Assembly (NCBI RefSeq): GCF_025602895.1
Contig: NW_026516272.1
Coordinates: 124,001 to 188,000, forward strand
Source of the DNA: Polychytrium aggregatum
Taxonomy: Eukaryota > Chytridiomycota > Chytridiomycetes > Polychytriales
DNA: 64,000 nt
Direction of reading: 5' to 3'
In this document: positions 1 to 12,492 of the stretch, piece by piece
Position numbering within the stretch: position 1 is the first letter of the stretch
How the letters are laid out: each line of letters starts with the position of its first letter
Program-made: the position numbers and the translations under genes
The notes under the pieces: model-generated
What the model was told of the DNA's origin: nothing
The model's input: only the letters and a program-made list of their open reading frames with translations
Databases searched by the model: none

Positions 1-3000
1 AAAGACTGGCGACCCGCTGGTCGCAGGCCTGACCAAGGATGAAATCGACCGTAAGCCCCGATGCCACCTCGCCCCATGCGGCGCGGAATCTGCTTGCCCT
101 GGCGCCGATTTGCCATCGGAACCACCTTCCACCCAACACATGCACACACATGCACCTGCACTTACCTTCTATAACGAGCCTGAATCCATGTGTCTTCTTG
201 ATTCTGCACAGGTATCACTTATCTCAGCCTGGAGGCGTGCGGCGGAATCCCCCACAACAGCCTGGCGCCTCTGATTGTTCGGGACCTAATGCCGTTCTTG
301 AGCCACAAGAACCCTTTATGGAGACTAGCGGCCTTCAGGAGCATCCTCCAGCTGCTCCCCTTCCTGGACCACCTCGAAGCCCAAACGGCCCTGTGGATTC
401 TCTTGCCGCTCTATGCAGACACCAACCGTCGCATCCGGGTGGCGTTCAGCCGTTATCTGAGCAAGCTGCCTTTCTATCTGGAGGGCATGTCCATAGCCCT
501 GGCACCGCATCCGGACGACAGTTTCTTTGTTGCTGTTTCGTAAGTTGCATATATCTCTGCCGCTCGACTGTGTGTCTGATTCGATAGCGGCTCCGCATGA
601 CAAGCTCGTGAGTCGATCACCACAGCACATAGTACATCGCGGAGATGCAACGCAGAACCATACACCACTCTCTCTACAAGGCCAACTCACACAGAACCCC
701 TGATTGCTGCCGCGTGATATTGCAGAAACTGGGAAGACATTCTGCTCGATGGAACATTCATCTCGGTCAACTCCAAGAATATGTCGGATCTCGTCTACAG
801 CCTGGACTCGATGAACCCAGCGGCCGAGCAAGACGAGCTGGTGAGCGATGCAGCGACAGATGCAACGGCATCATCGTCGGGCAATATCGATCAGGTGCAC
901 ATCATCTGTGAAGCAGTGCTAAAGGCTTCGCCCCAATTCCTTATTGTCGCCTCCGGTCTGTCAGGCAAAGGCAGACAACGGCTTCCATATCCCAACGATA
1001 TCCGCCAAGCTCATGAGCCGGATCAAAGCGCTTGCCACCGCGATTACGGGACAAGTCTCAACCGACAACCAAGTCATCTACTATCTCCAAGAGCTCCAGC
1101 GCAAGTCCCAGAATGTCAAGGGCGTGCCTCTCCTGGTGCTTTCCGAGTTCTGCTGCCAGCACGACTCCAAAACCAACGAAATCTCGGATATCCTGGTCGG
1201 GCATTTGTGTCAAGAGATCACCATCGACAATCGGATGATCGTCGAAGCCAGCATGCTGGGACTCAGGAATATTTCAGGCAAGATTACCGCCATCGCTTTG
1301 ATGGTGCACTCACATTGTTTACGTTGCGCACGACGTATCATACAGAATAGCACAAGGGCCAGCACATCGGTGCGGCGCGATAGCTGACTCTGTTCCGATA
1401 CTACTGTCGATCCTCGCTCCTGATCAAACAACAGAGTTCTCGCCCGCGGCCTTCAAGCTGGTCTTGGCCAAACTGGCAGCACCGCCTTTGCCCAACGAGG
1501 GAGATATCATCGCGCTGCTGTATCTTGTTGATCTCATCGCCGAGATTTCCGCCAACAAAGCACCGGATCTCCTGAAACGATATATCCCCATCATCACGAG
1601 CCAGAGACACACGACCAAGAAGCGTCTCTTTGCCATTTATCTCTGCGGTTCGTGCGCGAGTCGAATGCACGGATGGCCGCGGGCGGTTCCATCGTCCAGT
1701 CAGCGCGAGTGCCGGTGCAGGTTATGCAACGAAGCACAATTTGCAACTGACAATCCGCGCATTGCATCAATCCCACAGTTGAGCTTGCAATCATTGCAGG
1801 CGTCGATGAAATGGGGAAGCTTATCGATGCGATCCAGGTGTTCTTCGATTCGACCGCAAACTTTGCCATAAAGTCCAAGATTCTGGCCTCCCTCGGACGA
1901 TTGATGGCGTATGTGGGCTCCAAGCATCCGTTCTTCAAAGATCTACTGGCGACAGTCAAAGAGGTGGGTAGCCTGACCTCCGTCACGACATGCCTCATTG
2001 GATCCCTGGCAACATTGGAACCAGCTCGAGACAGCACCAGGACGAGGGGGAACTGGACGACCTTGCGGCCCAAACTCAGTACATAACGAGCTCTTCTCAC
2101 CATTACGACTGCAGAACATTTGTGACAAGGATCCCGCCATCCGTATGAGATCAATCGAGATCCTCAAAATCTTCATTCCGTATCTGCAGCCAGCCGAAGC
2201 CATGTGGTTCTGCTTCCTGTATCTCGCAGATCCGAATGCAGAGGTAAGCGGGTCAGACAAGCCCTCCATCCTTGGCTGCGATCCAATGCTGCGCCGTTGT
2301 GTTGCGTACTGAATCGAACGCGACCATCGCCGCCTCGTTTGACTCGGACCTGCTATTCGACTCCCAGGTCCGATCGAAGGGAAGAGAGATGATGATCAAC
2401 GAGAACATGCTCGAATTTGCATACGGAAGCTTGAAGGGACGAAAGCGGTCCGGATCGAAGCGGGTAAGGCGCTGCATGACGTGCTCACATTATGTCTGGA
2501 TCAGTGCGTGTCCAGAAGGCATTCCCTCTCGCCAATCTCTCCGCTCACCAAGCAAATGGTGTGCTACGGTCTGCAGAACGAGATCCTCCAGCTATGCAAG
2601 TTGCCTTCGATCCAGCGACTTGGCGTCACAATCAACACAAACGTGACTGAAGCTGTGAGTATCGGAAAGGAGCGGCATCATACACATTGTGATATATGCC
2701 AAAGTGCTGCATTGCACAACTTGGCTTCAATGGGTACTTTCCACCCCCACCCAGTCTAACCCTGTTGCTGTTGCGGCTTGGTGAATCCTGGCACCCGGAC
2801 GATAGCAACCATCGACCGAGATTGTTCTAGTGGACGACCCTTTCAACATCAAATACTACAGCTCGGATCGACGCAAAAAGTTCACCGAGCAGTATAGACT
2901 CTCCGAAAAGAACTACGAGTTCGCAACCGAGCCACTTACAAAGTCGGTTATGGATGCGCTTCTGGAGCGCGCAGAAGCACTCAAGGCTCCGTCGCCCGAA

Positions 3001-5567
3001 GTTCTGGCAAAGTCGCAGTGGGTAAGTGTCCACCGATTAGCTGATGATAATATCTGACTCTAGTTCGTTGGCGGTTGAGTGAGCGAGTTCACAGCCTCGC
3101 CCAGAGTCATGCGCAGACACAAAGACTTCGACTCATTGAGCGCTGGGTGTCTGACGATGATGCATTTATGCGTGACCACTTACCGTCTCTCCTTTCCTTC
3201 ACGGCTGGATCAACACCAAAGCTCCTTGACATCGACACCATTACGATCCTGCACGAATGCATGAAGGCTTTTCCGCAAGTCGCCAACGACCACCTCGACT
3301 CGTACATGATCACAGTCGAAAGGCGTGAGTACATGAGCGACAGGCTCGATCGATGGATGAGCCGACCCCACTCTCGCTCTCCGGCCACCATCGAACGCCC
3401 TATGTGGTTGATGATGTGTCGTGCAGTCGTAGAGACACACTAGCAGCACTAACTTTGATGGCGACAGTGATTTCCCCCCGCGCACGAGGAACCCCTGCCG
3501 ATGCCGCGTCAAACATCCAAATCGATTCGCTGGTGCCGGCGACGCCTGCGACGGGCACCTCGACGCTGAACAGCACTCCGATGACCGCCATGAACTCGGT
3601 CAATATCTCCGACTCGGATATTGAAGCCGAGATCCACCGGATCGATTTGATGTCCAACCTGCTGTTTGCCTACGATGGTGTCGATTCCATGCGCATGCAG
3701 CAGTACCTCGAGCGACTGGTCAAGCTGATCGAGGCCTGCAATGAAAAGTCAAACAGCCTGCGCGAGGCGCTATATAGCGACATGGAAAGCACATTCTACT
3801 TCTTCAGCGAATATGTAGACGTGCCGATTGTATCTCAGGACCAGTAAGTAATCCGAACAGGCACTGGCATGGCCACCTGAACATGATCCTGGATGGGGAG
3901 CATGCAGGCACGAAAGGTGGCAAGCAGGTGACCCAAGCCATGCGCGCCGCTTCTTTGCTGGCCCGCAGATACGAAACACTCGAGAACCTTCGATCCCAGA
4001 GTTTGGAAGCCACTCTCGAGATTGTCAAGTCGGGAAACACCGAGAAGCTGATGCAGCTGGAAGACAAGAAGAAGGACCTGAACACCATGGTCGAGAAGAA
4101 GGTCAGTGATCGGCCGGCGCATCTTGGGAAGCACCCTTCGCCATAGTTGCGTTGGATGAATACGATGCAGATCCTAACCGACTCTGGATGCAGAGCGAGA
4201 GACTCCGGCGTCTGACGATCGTCGGACTACACTGCACATCTGGACTGGGTCTCTTTTATGCGATCACACAAAGTAAGAGTCTCGCCGGATCGCTTCCAGA
4301 GCGAATGGCCGCTCGATAGACTGGCGATCGGCGGCTCCAGCCCGAACGGTCTATCGAAGCTCACTCGCCGATCGGGGCCGTTGTTCTGGGTCGGATGGCT
4401 GTTTCTAAATGCATTAATTGCATGCGCGCGGAACCTTGCCCCCGACATTGTGCCTGCCAGCGTCGAGCGAAGACGCCCTCGTCAAGGTCATCACCTTCCT
4501 TGCAGGCATGCTCGACAACGAGCACAGGTATGCTCCAAGGATCGGGAGCCAGGACGTTCGTATAGCACATGCATTCAAACCGCTCAGAGCACCGCCACCG
4601 GTCTAACTTGCGCCATTCTGGCACAACCCAGGGGCATCCGAATCACCACCGTGGAGGCCATACTCATGATCATCAACCTGCAACTCGAGGCCGACTCCGA
4701 AAAAACGGGGCTGATCACCATGATTCACGCCCTCGTTAAATCGTTGGTTAAGCGACTCAAGGAGGAGCAATACAGCCTCTACAGACGGGTAAGGAGTCAT
4801 CGGAGGGGCGTATGTGTGTCGAGTCGCCCAGGCTCAAATGGCGAGAAGGCTGTCCGTGGGCACCGATGGGCGTGCGGGCCGATTGCAAAAGGGTCTGACG
4901 CACTTTCCTCCGCAACAGAAAGCGGATATCATCAATCTGGTGTCGCAGCTGCTTGTTTTTGTTTCAGATCGGTTGCTGCGAATCGAGATATTGCAGCTGT
5001 TCGTCAACTTCTGGAAGGACCCGGACTCAGAAGTCAGGATTGCGTCAATCAACATGGTCAAGGTGAGCAGCCCCGATGGCATTTGCGAGCCATCCCCTGG
5101 CCAGAATGGTTTGTGAGATGGAGCGACGCCACTGGCACAAGCATGCCAATCGGTATGCCAACATAACTCATGCGACGATCTGTTGCACTTGTCCAGTTCC
5201 TCGGCGAGTCTGGCATGGCCGAAATCGGCGAAGCCTTTGTATCAGCCGAAATTCAAGGTATACCGAGATGTTCCCTGCTTTCCTACGATAATATGGGTTG
5301 TATCCGGCACCGACGAGCATCGTCCCTCTGTGCTCGAGTTTGATTGATTGCCTGACACCCGGCCACCTCCCCGCAGATACAACCCCGCAGACACCACCCG
5401 ACATCATGAAAGAGATTGCAGGGCTGCTGGCCAATCCCGAGTACGACGAAAAGAACGCCTTGCAGGACCTGCTCAAGTGGCGGTTCCAGAATGCCACCAT
5501 CCGGCGCCGTCCAACGACAACCGTCGGTACTGCCTCGACGCGAAATCTCAAATCTGGCCCGCGCTGA
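1..5567 (+). CDS. large HEAT/armadillo-type helical repeat protein, 5' end outside the window
   Basis: I do not recognise the family. A chain of about 15 short exons reads as amphipathic helices rich in Leu/Ile/Ala, the look of an ARM/HEAT solenoid. Clear coding blocks are 212-539 (residues like LEACGGIPHNSLAPLIVRDL), 726-894, 965-1303, about 1433-1648, 1780-1960, 2114-2243, about 2367-2655, 2829-3020, 3326-3843 region, 3908-4100, 4463-4527, 4637-4788, 4918-5060, 5198-5256 and a last exon ending at the TGA at 5565-5567. The exon at about 2367-2655 is best read in the frame containing ICIRKLEGTKAVRIEAGKAL, with no intron at the internal gtaagg. The first 50 bases are an exon tail (reading KTGDPLVAGLTKDEID) spliced to 212. 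A Lys/Glu-rich probable coiled coil lies near 3960-4100. The visible part is about 900 residues. Exon joins around 1300-1430, 3060-3130 and 4200-4460 are unresolved. Focadhesin, Melted/VEPH1 and similar solenoids were considered but no diagnostic motif was seen. Confidence 0.6.
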
Positions 5568-6008
5568 GAGCTGGGCACACAACTTGCCACCATGATACGC
5601 CGCGGTGCTCATTGTGCCGGTGGTGCTGCTGTGTTCTTCCTTGAACGGATTCATCACGGCCACAATGAAACCAGGAGCGTCGCCATGCCCTTTCCAGAAT
5701 TCGCGGCCCTCGGGCCGAGGAGCAGCAATGCAATGTGTCGCTTTTGCATGATGAGCTATATTAGTGGAATCGAGAGCCGAGCGACGGCAGAGGTGTGTGC
5801 AGCGGAGAGGGGCAAAGTAAGGAGAGACGGGATCGACCTGGATCGCAGAGCAGCACCCAGACAATCAGGCTGCCTGGGCGAGTGCATCTGTGCTTGATGG
5901 GCGACTCACAGAGTCACAGAGACATGGAGCCGGGCGGTGAGAGATCGTGGGAAGAGACCGTCTCGGTGTCGAGAAAGCAGCGCGCGGACCAAGGCTGGGC
6001 CGAATCGC
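5568..6008. other. convergent intergenic gap
   Basis: This 440-bp stretch lies between the stop of the HEAT-type gene and the stop of the mitochondrial uL11 gene. It should hold the two 3' UTRs facing each other. No credible coding block or repeat was seen. Confidence 0.5.
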
Positions 6009-6455
6009 TCACAGCACAACCTTGATGCCCATGCCCTTGGCCTGTCCGATCACACATGCGCAGACCTGGCGCAGGTCCGAGTCCTGGAAGCCCGGGTCGC
6101 TCTTCTTGATGAGCGCAATCTCATAGATGTGCTTCAGTGATACCGAGCCGACTTCCTCCTCGCCCGGCCGGGAGGCAGCCTTCTCGACACCGGCGGCCTT
6201 CTTGAGCAGCCACGACGTGGGCGGGGCCTTGGAGACAAAGGTGAAGGTGCGATCGGGCTTGATCGTGATGAGCGTCGGGATCGGGATACCCTGGACGAGA
6301 TTCTTTGTTCGGTCGTTGAACTGCTTGCAAAAGTCGACGGATTTGACACCGCGCTGACCAAGGGCCGGGCCGACTGGAGGTGCCGGTGCGGCCTTGCCGG
6401 CCGGGATCATGATTTTGAGGAACGATGTGACGGCCTTGGCTCCGGCTTTGGACAT
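6009..6455 (-). CDS. MRPL11: mitochondrial large-subunit ribosomal protein uL11m
   Basis: Single-exon gene of 148 residues, a normal size for bacterial-type L11 (about 140-150 aa). The N-terminal domain has the family signature APPVGPALGQRG right after PAGKAAP. The C-terminal rRNA-binding domain carries PPTSWLLKKAAG, the SLKHIYEIA helix and the ending QVCACVIGQAKGMGIKVVL. The bacterial-type signature distinguishes it from cytosolic uL11, so it should work in the mitochondrial ribosome at the GTPase-associated centre. The start chosen is the ATG at 6453-6455 (MSKAGAKAV), which matches the normal N-terminus. The frame stays open upstream, but that extension is Arg/Pro-rich with no L11 similarity, so I treat it as 5' UTR. 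No intron. It faces VMA9 across a 637-bp shared upstream region. Confidence 0.93.
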   Translation of the reverse strand: MSKAGAKAVTSFLKIMIPAGKAAPAPPVGPALGQRGVKSVDFCKQFNDRTKNLVQGIPIPTLITIKPDRTFTFVSKAPPTSWLLKKAAGVEKAASRPGEEEVGSVSLKHIYEIALIKKSDPGFQDSDLRQVCACVIGQAKGMGIKVVL

Positions 6456-7092
6456 GGCGGCGATGGTGGACTCGGGGGTACGATGTGCGGCGAGGCGACG
6501 GGGCGGTGAGCGCAGACGGCGGATGGACGGGTCACCAGAAACAGAGCTTGCGCAGACACGTTCGCAGCACAGGACCGATCTGCAAGAGGAACCAGGAGCA
6601 GATTGCTTGGTCAAGCGCACAGGCGGATCTGGAAAAAAAGACGCAAACGGATCTCGCGCCAGATCGAGCCATCGAGGGTGGATCGAGCCAATCAAGGGCG
6701 GCACGTGGATGGCTGCCCTGGCCAGCCACGTCGCGGCTGTCGAGGTCGGCGTCACTTGATTGCCCCCGCCGCTCGATCGTCATCCTGCTCTTGGCCATCG
6801 GAAAGCACACAGGCAAGTAGTGGAGCGATGCGGCGACGCCAAGCGCACGGCGGATGGCAGACCGAGCACGGGGGCGGCCACATATGCAGGTGCCGGGCCG
6901 GGACGGCCAACGCTGGGCTGTGGCAATCACACTGGAGGGGACGGGCAACAGACCCGCATCCGCCGCCGCTGACGAAAGCACCAGGCCCTATCAGCCATCT
7001 AACATCATCCCTGTTGCTGCACGGTCGAGCAGGCATCGCATCCCTCTCCCCGCACTCATCTTTGCATACCCGCTCGCCCACAAAGCCTCAGC
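6456..7092. promoter_or_regulatory. shared upstream region of MRPL11 (-) and VMA9 (+)
   Basis: Two divergent genes, both serving organelle or energy functions, start at the edges of this 637-bp gap, so it probably contains both promoters. It is GC-rich. I saw no TATA box or repeat. Open frames across it are Arg/Pro-rich and look non-coding. Confidence 0.45.
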
Positions 7093-7870
7093 ATGAAAGG
7101 AGACTGGGTCCCGATTTTCGTGTCGTTTCTCGTCGTCCTTGGTGTCGGTGTCGGCGGATTCTTTGCCATCCGAAAGTCCAACGACCAAATGTAACTATTG
7201 CCAGAGTGGCTGGATGTGGGCTCGGCAACGCATCGGCAGTGCGGTGGTGTCTGTTTCGTGCTATCTCGATATCGGTGATGTGTGCCGATGGCCAAAGCAG
7301 CTACTGGGACGGGCCGCAACTATTTGGAAGGACTGAGGCAACAGGAACGGGCTATCGGATTGTGCATGGACAATCGCTTCATCCACGCGTCGGTGGTGAC
7401 GATGGACGAAAGCGAGAGACATGCGATGGTCTGGATGCTATCGATGCAGATCGGCACCCTTGTGTCCGTCTTTCAGCCGCGAAGCCTAACGATCGCCCGA
7501 TGTGCGGTCTCTATCGCCCTCTTCCCACCGATGCGACCAGTCTCTACCGAACAAGTCTGATCCTGACGCTGGTGTGCTGCTGGACCATGTAAGTGGCCCT
7601 CTTACTCATATTGCATAGCACCTTGCCCGTCCCTATTGCATAGCACCTTGCCCGTCCGTATTGCATCACGTCCTCCGGCGATACGCTGCTTCTGCGCCTC
7701 TTTCTCCCGAGCGCGAGAGAAGCTGGTTCCACTTCCACTGACTTGGATGCGGCTTGCGGCGTATGGACTCTGCCAGGTGGGCCTTGACGTTCCTGGCCCA
7801 GTCGAACCCGCTCATCCAGCCCGAGCGCAACGGATGGATCCGCGCCGGATCGGGAGAATCCAGCTCGTGA
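7093..7870 (+). CDS. VMA9: V-type proton ATPase subunit e (Vo membrane sector)
   Basis: Three exons, 7093-7190, 7541-7588 and 7777-7870, join in phase to give a 79-residue protein (the family is about 70-80 aa). Exon 1 is an N-terminal membrane segment (FVSFLVVLGVGVGGFFAI) followed by RKSNDQ. Exon 2 of only 48 bp gives LYRTSLILTLVCCWTM, and exon 3 gives WALTFLAQSNPLIQPERNGW and a short tail. The pattern of two hydrophobic helices separated by a short polar turn, then a conserved MWALTFL..NPL.QP segment, is that of subunit e of the proton-translocating Vo sector in vacuolar/endosomal membranes. The coding exons were too short to stand out as open frames and were found by similarity and splice phase (phase 2 at both junctions). 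The introns are 350 and 188 bp. Confidence 0.92.
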
Positions 7871-8242
7871 TGGAGAAGAGCTGTCTCAAAACCCATGCCA
7901 GAAGCATCGGCACTATCAAGGCAGCACTGAACCAGAGCCACAAACCCCACTTGCTCATGCGCTGGAAAGAGAGCCAAATGGTGTCTGCTGGACTGGCGCC
8001 GTGCTGCCCCGCCAAGGTTGCGGCCACATCAATCGCTGTTCGGGGTGAACGGGCAGGGGCGCCTATGGTGCTTGCTTGCTTGATTAGCAACCCTGGATGC
8101 GACCAATAAAGTAAATTGTCTATTGAACCGGGTGGTTGTCACTGGGTAAATGTTGCTGGGTAGTTGTTGCTGGGTAGTTGTCACTGGGTTGCGGAAACGG
8201 CAGCCGTGGTGAGTGAGGCAAGCGGTGTGCATCGAAAGGTCT
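7871..8242. other. convergent gap with a short degenerate minisatellite
   Basis: Between the stops of VMA9 and BUD32. Positions about 8131-8191 hold four imperfect copies of a 14-15 bp unit of the type gttgtcactgggta. The rest is presumed 3' UTR. An open frame at 7871-8100 shows no family resemblance. Confidence 0.5.
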
Positions 8243-9744
<1,502 letters not shown>

Positions 9745-10845
9745 CTTTGCACGGCGGGGGAGAGCGAGGGAGCGATGTCGTCGAGACCGGAACATCCGGA
9801 CCGGCGTCGGCGAGCAGCCAGGACCATGGAGCTCGATCCAGGTGGGCCCACGTGGATGCTGCGCCACACCATCGTTGTCACGGATGTCTGGGTCTCGATC
9901 GGCGCTGGCAGCACCAACGGGATACGACACTGCTCAAGTTTGCGAAAGCGATGATGGCTGGACGACTTGCCAGACACTGGCGCGAGCGCAACATCGAGGG
10001 ACATCGGGCAGATGGATGCTGGACGCGGCTCTGAGCAGGCAAGGTCGGCATCGGCAGATGGCGATGTTCCTGCTTTGGTTCGCGGGCGACAGCCCTGGGT
10101 CGATGCGACCCAACAGCACCCGGTCCAACAGCCCACTCGTTCAACCACCCAACAGACGGGACCCGGTTGACCAGGCCCGAGTCGGCCGCTGCTGGCGAGC
10201 GGTTGGCCGAGCGGCCATCCTCATGAAAGTGACGGCCGCTGGCACCCCACCGACACGTTGTGTCGTCCGAGATGCTTGGGCGGGGACTGGGGAGGGTGGC
10301 GGCTCGGCAGAGACGGGCGGCATTCGGCGGACGACCAAGGCCAGGCAAACGGAGCTGATGGGAGCGACAGAGAGCGGGAGGGGGAGATGGCGGCCGCAGA
10401 TATAGGGGGATCAGCCCGCGGCCATGGGCAAAGACACCCACAAGACGGAGAGACAGGGCCAACAAGATGGCGGCTGCTTGGAGCGCATTTGGCGAGCGCG
10501 CCATGACGTTGGACGGGCGGGTCTTGGGACCGCAGCCTCGCCAAGCGACCAAGGACGGACATCCGCACAGCGCTCGCGACGGCGGAGAGCGTGGGGCCGT
10601 GGGCAGCCAGATGGGCGGCGCTGGACAGCAGCGACCAGGCCTTTGTCGGGGAGAGGAAGCAAAGCGCGAGCCATGGAGGAGAAAGGACCGATGCTCCGAG
10701 AGAGGGGGGGGAGCAGACCAACGGACATGGACACGATGGAGAGAACGGCGGGGCGGCCGAAGAGAGGGTGCGAGGACAGCGATCCCCAGGGCCAGCGGAT
10801 CCCACGGGCACCGGGCGGAGAGCAGGGTGTGATTGGGGGGCAGCG

Positions 10846-11037
10846 GGATGGATGGGATGTGAATGTAAATGATATGGATGTAAATGATATGGATGATATG
10901 GATGTAAATGATATGGATGGTATGGATGTATATGATATGGATGGTATGGATGTATATGATATGGATGAACGACATGGATCAACGACATGGATGATACGAG
11001 TGAGATGATACGAGTGAGATGATGCGAGTGAGATGGA
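10846..11037. repeat. gatatggatgtaaat-type minisatellite
   Basis: Degenerate tandem array of short units (gatatggatg, taaatgatatggatg, gtatggatgtat), grading at the right end into gatacgagtgagat units. It is AT-richer than the surroundings. The reverse strand reads as HPYHIHPYHI-like peptides, a repeat artefact. Confidence 0.85.
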
Positions 11038-11182
11038 CGACAAAGCCGCTTTGGAAACGGCAATCCATCGATGTTGCGTGGACCAGCAGGCCGCCCACTC
11101 TGCATATAGTCGCTCCGAGACTGTGCAATGACAGTAACGACTCGGCCGACGAGATAAATCTGGATCGACCCAGAGAGCGGAT

Positions 11183-11324
11183 TCTATATGTTAAACTGAC
11201 TCTATATGTTAAACTGACTTTATATGTTAAACTGACACCACGAGTTAAACTGACTCCACGAGTTAAACTGACACCACGAGTTAAACTGACACCACGAGTT
11301 AAACTGACACCACGAGTTAAACTG
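11183..11324. repeat. 18-bp minisatellite, about eight copies
   Basis: Regular tandem array with two subtypes sharing the core gttaaactgac. The first copies have tatatgttaaactgact and the later ones ccacgagttaaactgaca. The period is close to 18 bp, so the open frames through it encode a repeated peptide (VKLTPR). Confidence 0.9.
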
Positions 11325-12366
11325 AGGCGATAACTCTCGCCGTGCATGATGTGATCCATCTGCGCCGTGCTCTTGTCCTCGACAAGCAGTGTCTTATTGT
11401 CCTCGGCACGCTGTAACGACTGCCGCTGCGGTGCGCAAACATGGCCCGCTTGCTTGTTGTCGTCCTTTGGCCCGCGACGCTCGCACTGGCGCTCGGTCGC
11501 GCTTGTCGTGCACTTGCATCCCTCTCTGTCCTCGCCGGCACGGGCTCGCCTGCATTTTGCTGCTCTCGCTCGCGCGGCGGTGTTATCGTCGCTGCAGTCG
11601 CTGCTGCTGGTAACACTGCTGCTAATACTGCCGTTAATGTTAATGCCACTACTATTAACACTGCTGCTAACACCTGTGCTCATCTAATACCCACGGCGCT
11701 CCACAACCACCACGCCGCTGCTCTCGCCCCCCCCCTCGCACCCCTTCCGCGCACGCCCGCTCGCTTGCCCCCAGACACCCGCCGCCCGCCCGCCCCGCTC
11801 GGTCCGACGGGCCCAGTGGCCTTTGTGCGGCCGCGAGTCTTGTGGCCTTTCGCCTCGGCTTTCCCCCCCCCGTTGCCTCTTTGCCCACTTGGCGGACACA
11901 GCTTTTCCCTTTGGTCCACAAACAGGAACATCCGTCGCAATAAAATGCATTGCAATCAGCTCCCTCGCCGCCGCATATGGACACCCCCCCATAAGATGTC
12001 CCTCGCTCCTCCTCGCCCCCTCCCTCGGCTGCCCTTCCTCCCCTCTTCTTCCTTCCTCTCCCTCCCATCGCATCAGGCCTTTGCTGCCTATTATCCAGGG
12101 TCCCCGCTCCCGACCATCTCTCGGAGCCTCTCAACCAGCGCCGTGCTCTGCTCTGCCCTGCTCGGCCGTCCCCTCGACTCGCCAGCCGTGCCGCCGCATC
12201 GACCCTCCCCTCGCATCGGTCGTCTGCAACCGCCGGTCTTCGCCATTACTGCCTCCAAATCGCCGTCGCGCTGTTTCCATCGAGTCTCCAGCCCGCTTCC
12301 TCCAGCGTCCAGTTCTTGCAGTGTCCTTTGGCTCTTCGGTTTTGCGCTGACCGCCACTGCATCGCA

Positions 12367-12430
12367 TCACCACCACTACCACCACTACCACCACTACCAC
12401 CACTACCACTACCACTACCACCACTACCAG
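12367..12430. repeat. (CCA/CTA)n trinucleotide-type repeat upstream of the cyclin gene
   Basis: About 64 bp of cca and cta triplets, ending 63 bp before the cyclin ATG. It lies in the presumed 5' UTR or proximal promoter. Confidence 0.85.
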
Positions 12431-12492
12431 ACCACCGCTCCCGACTCCTAACGCCGCGGCCCAGCCTCTGATCCTCCCCTCCCCTATCCACC

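Larger units (their letters stand above)
9745..12492. other. 2.7-kb gap, shared upstream region of BUD32 and the cyclin gene
   Basis: No gene is supported here. Several long open frames on both strands exist only because of G/C bias and tandem repeats, and none shows domain-like sequence. The gap contains three repeat blocks listed separately and a C/T-rich stretch from about 11690 to 12360 just before the cyclin start. The promoters of BUD32 (-) and the cyclin (+) should lie at the two ends. Confidence 0.5.

Noticed and set aside
9878-11105. 365- and 294-codon open frames on the minus strand
   Set aside because: The long IHTIHIIYIH and HPYHIHPYH runs are direct translations of the tandem array at 10846-11037.
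11183-11324. possible CRISPR-like array (18-bp units)
   Set aside because: The units are directly adjacent without unique spacers, and the DNA is eukaryotic. It is a minisatellite.
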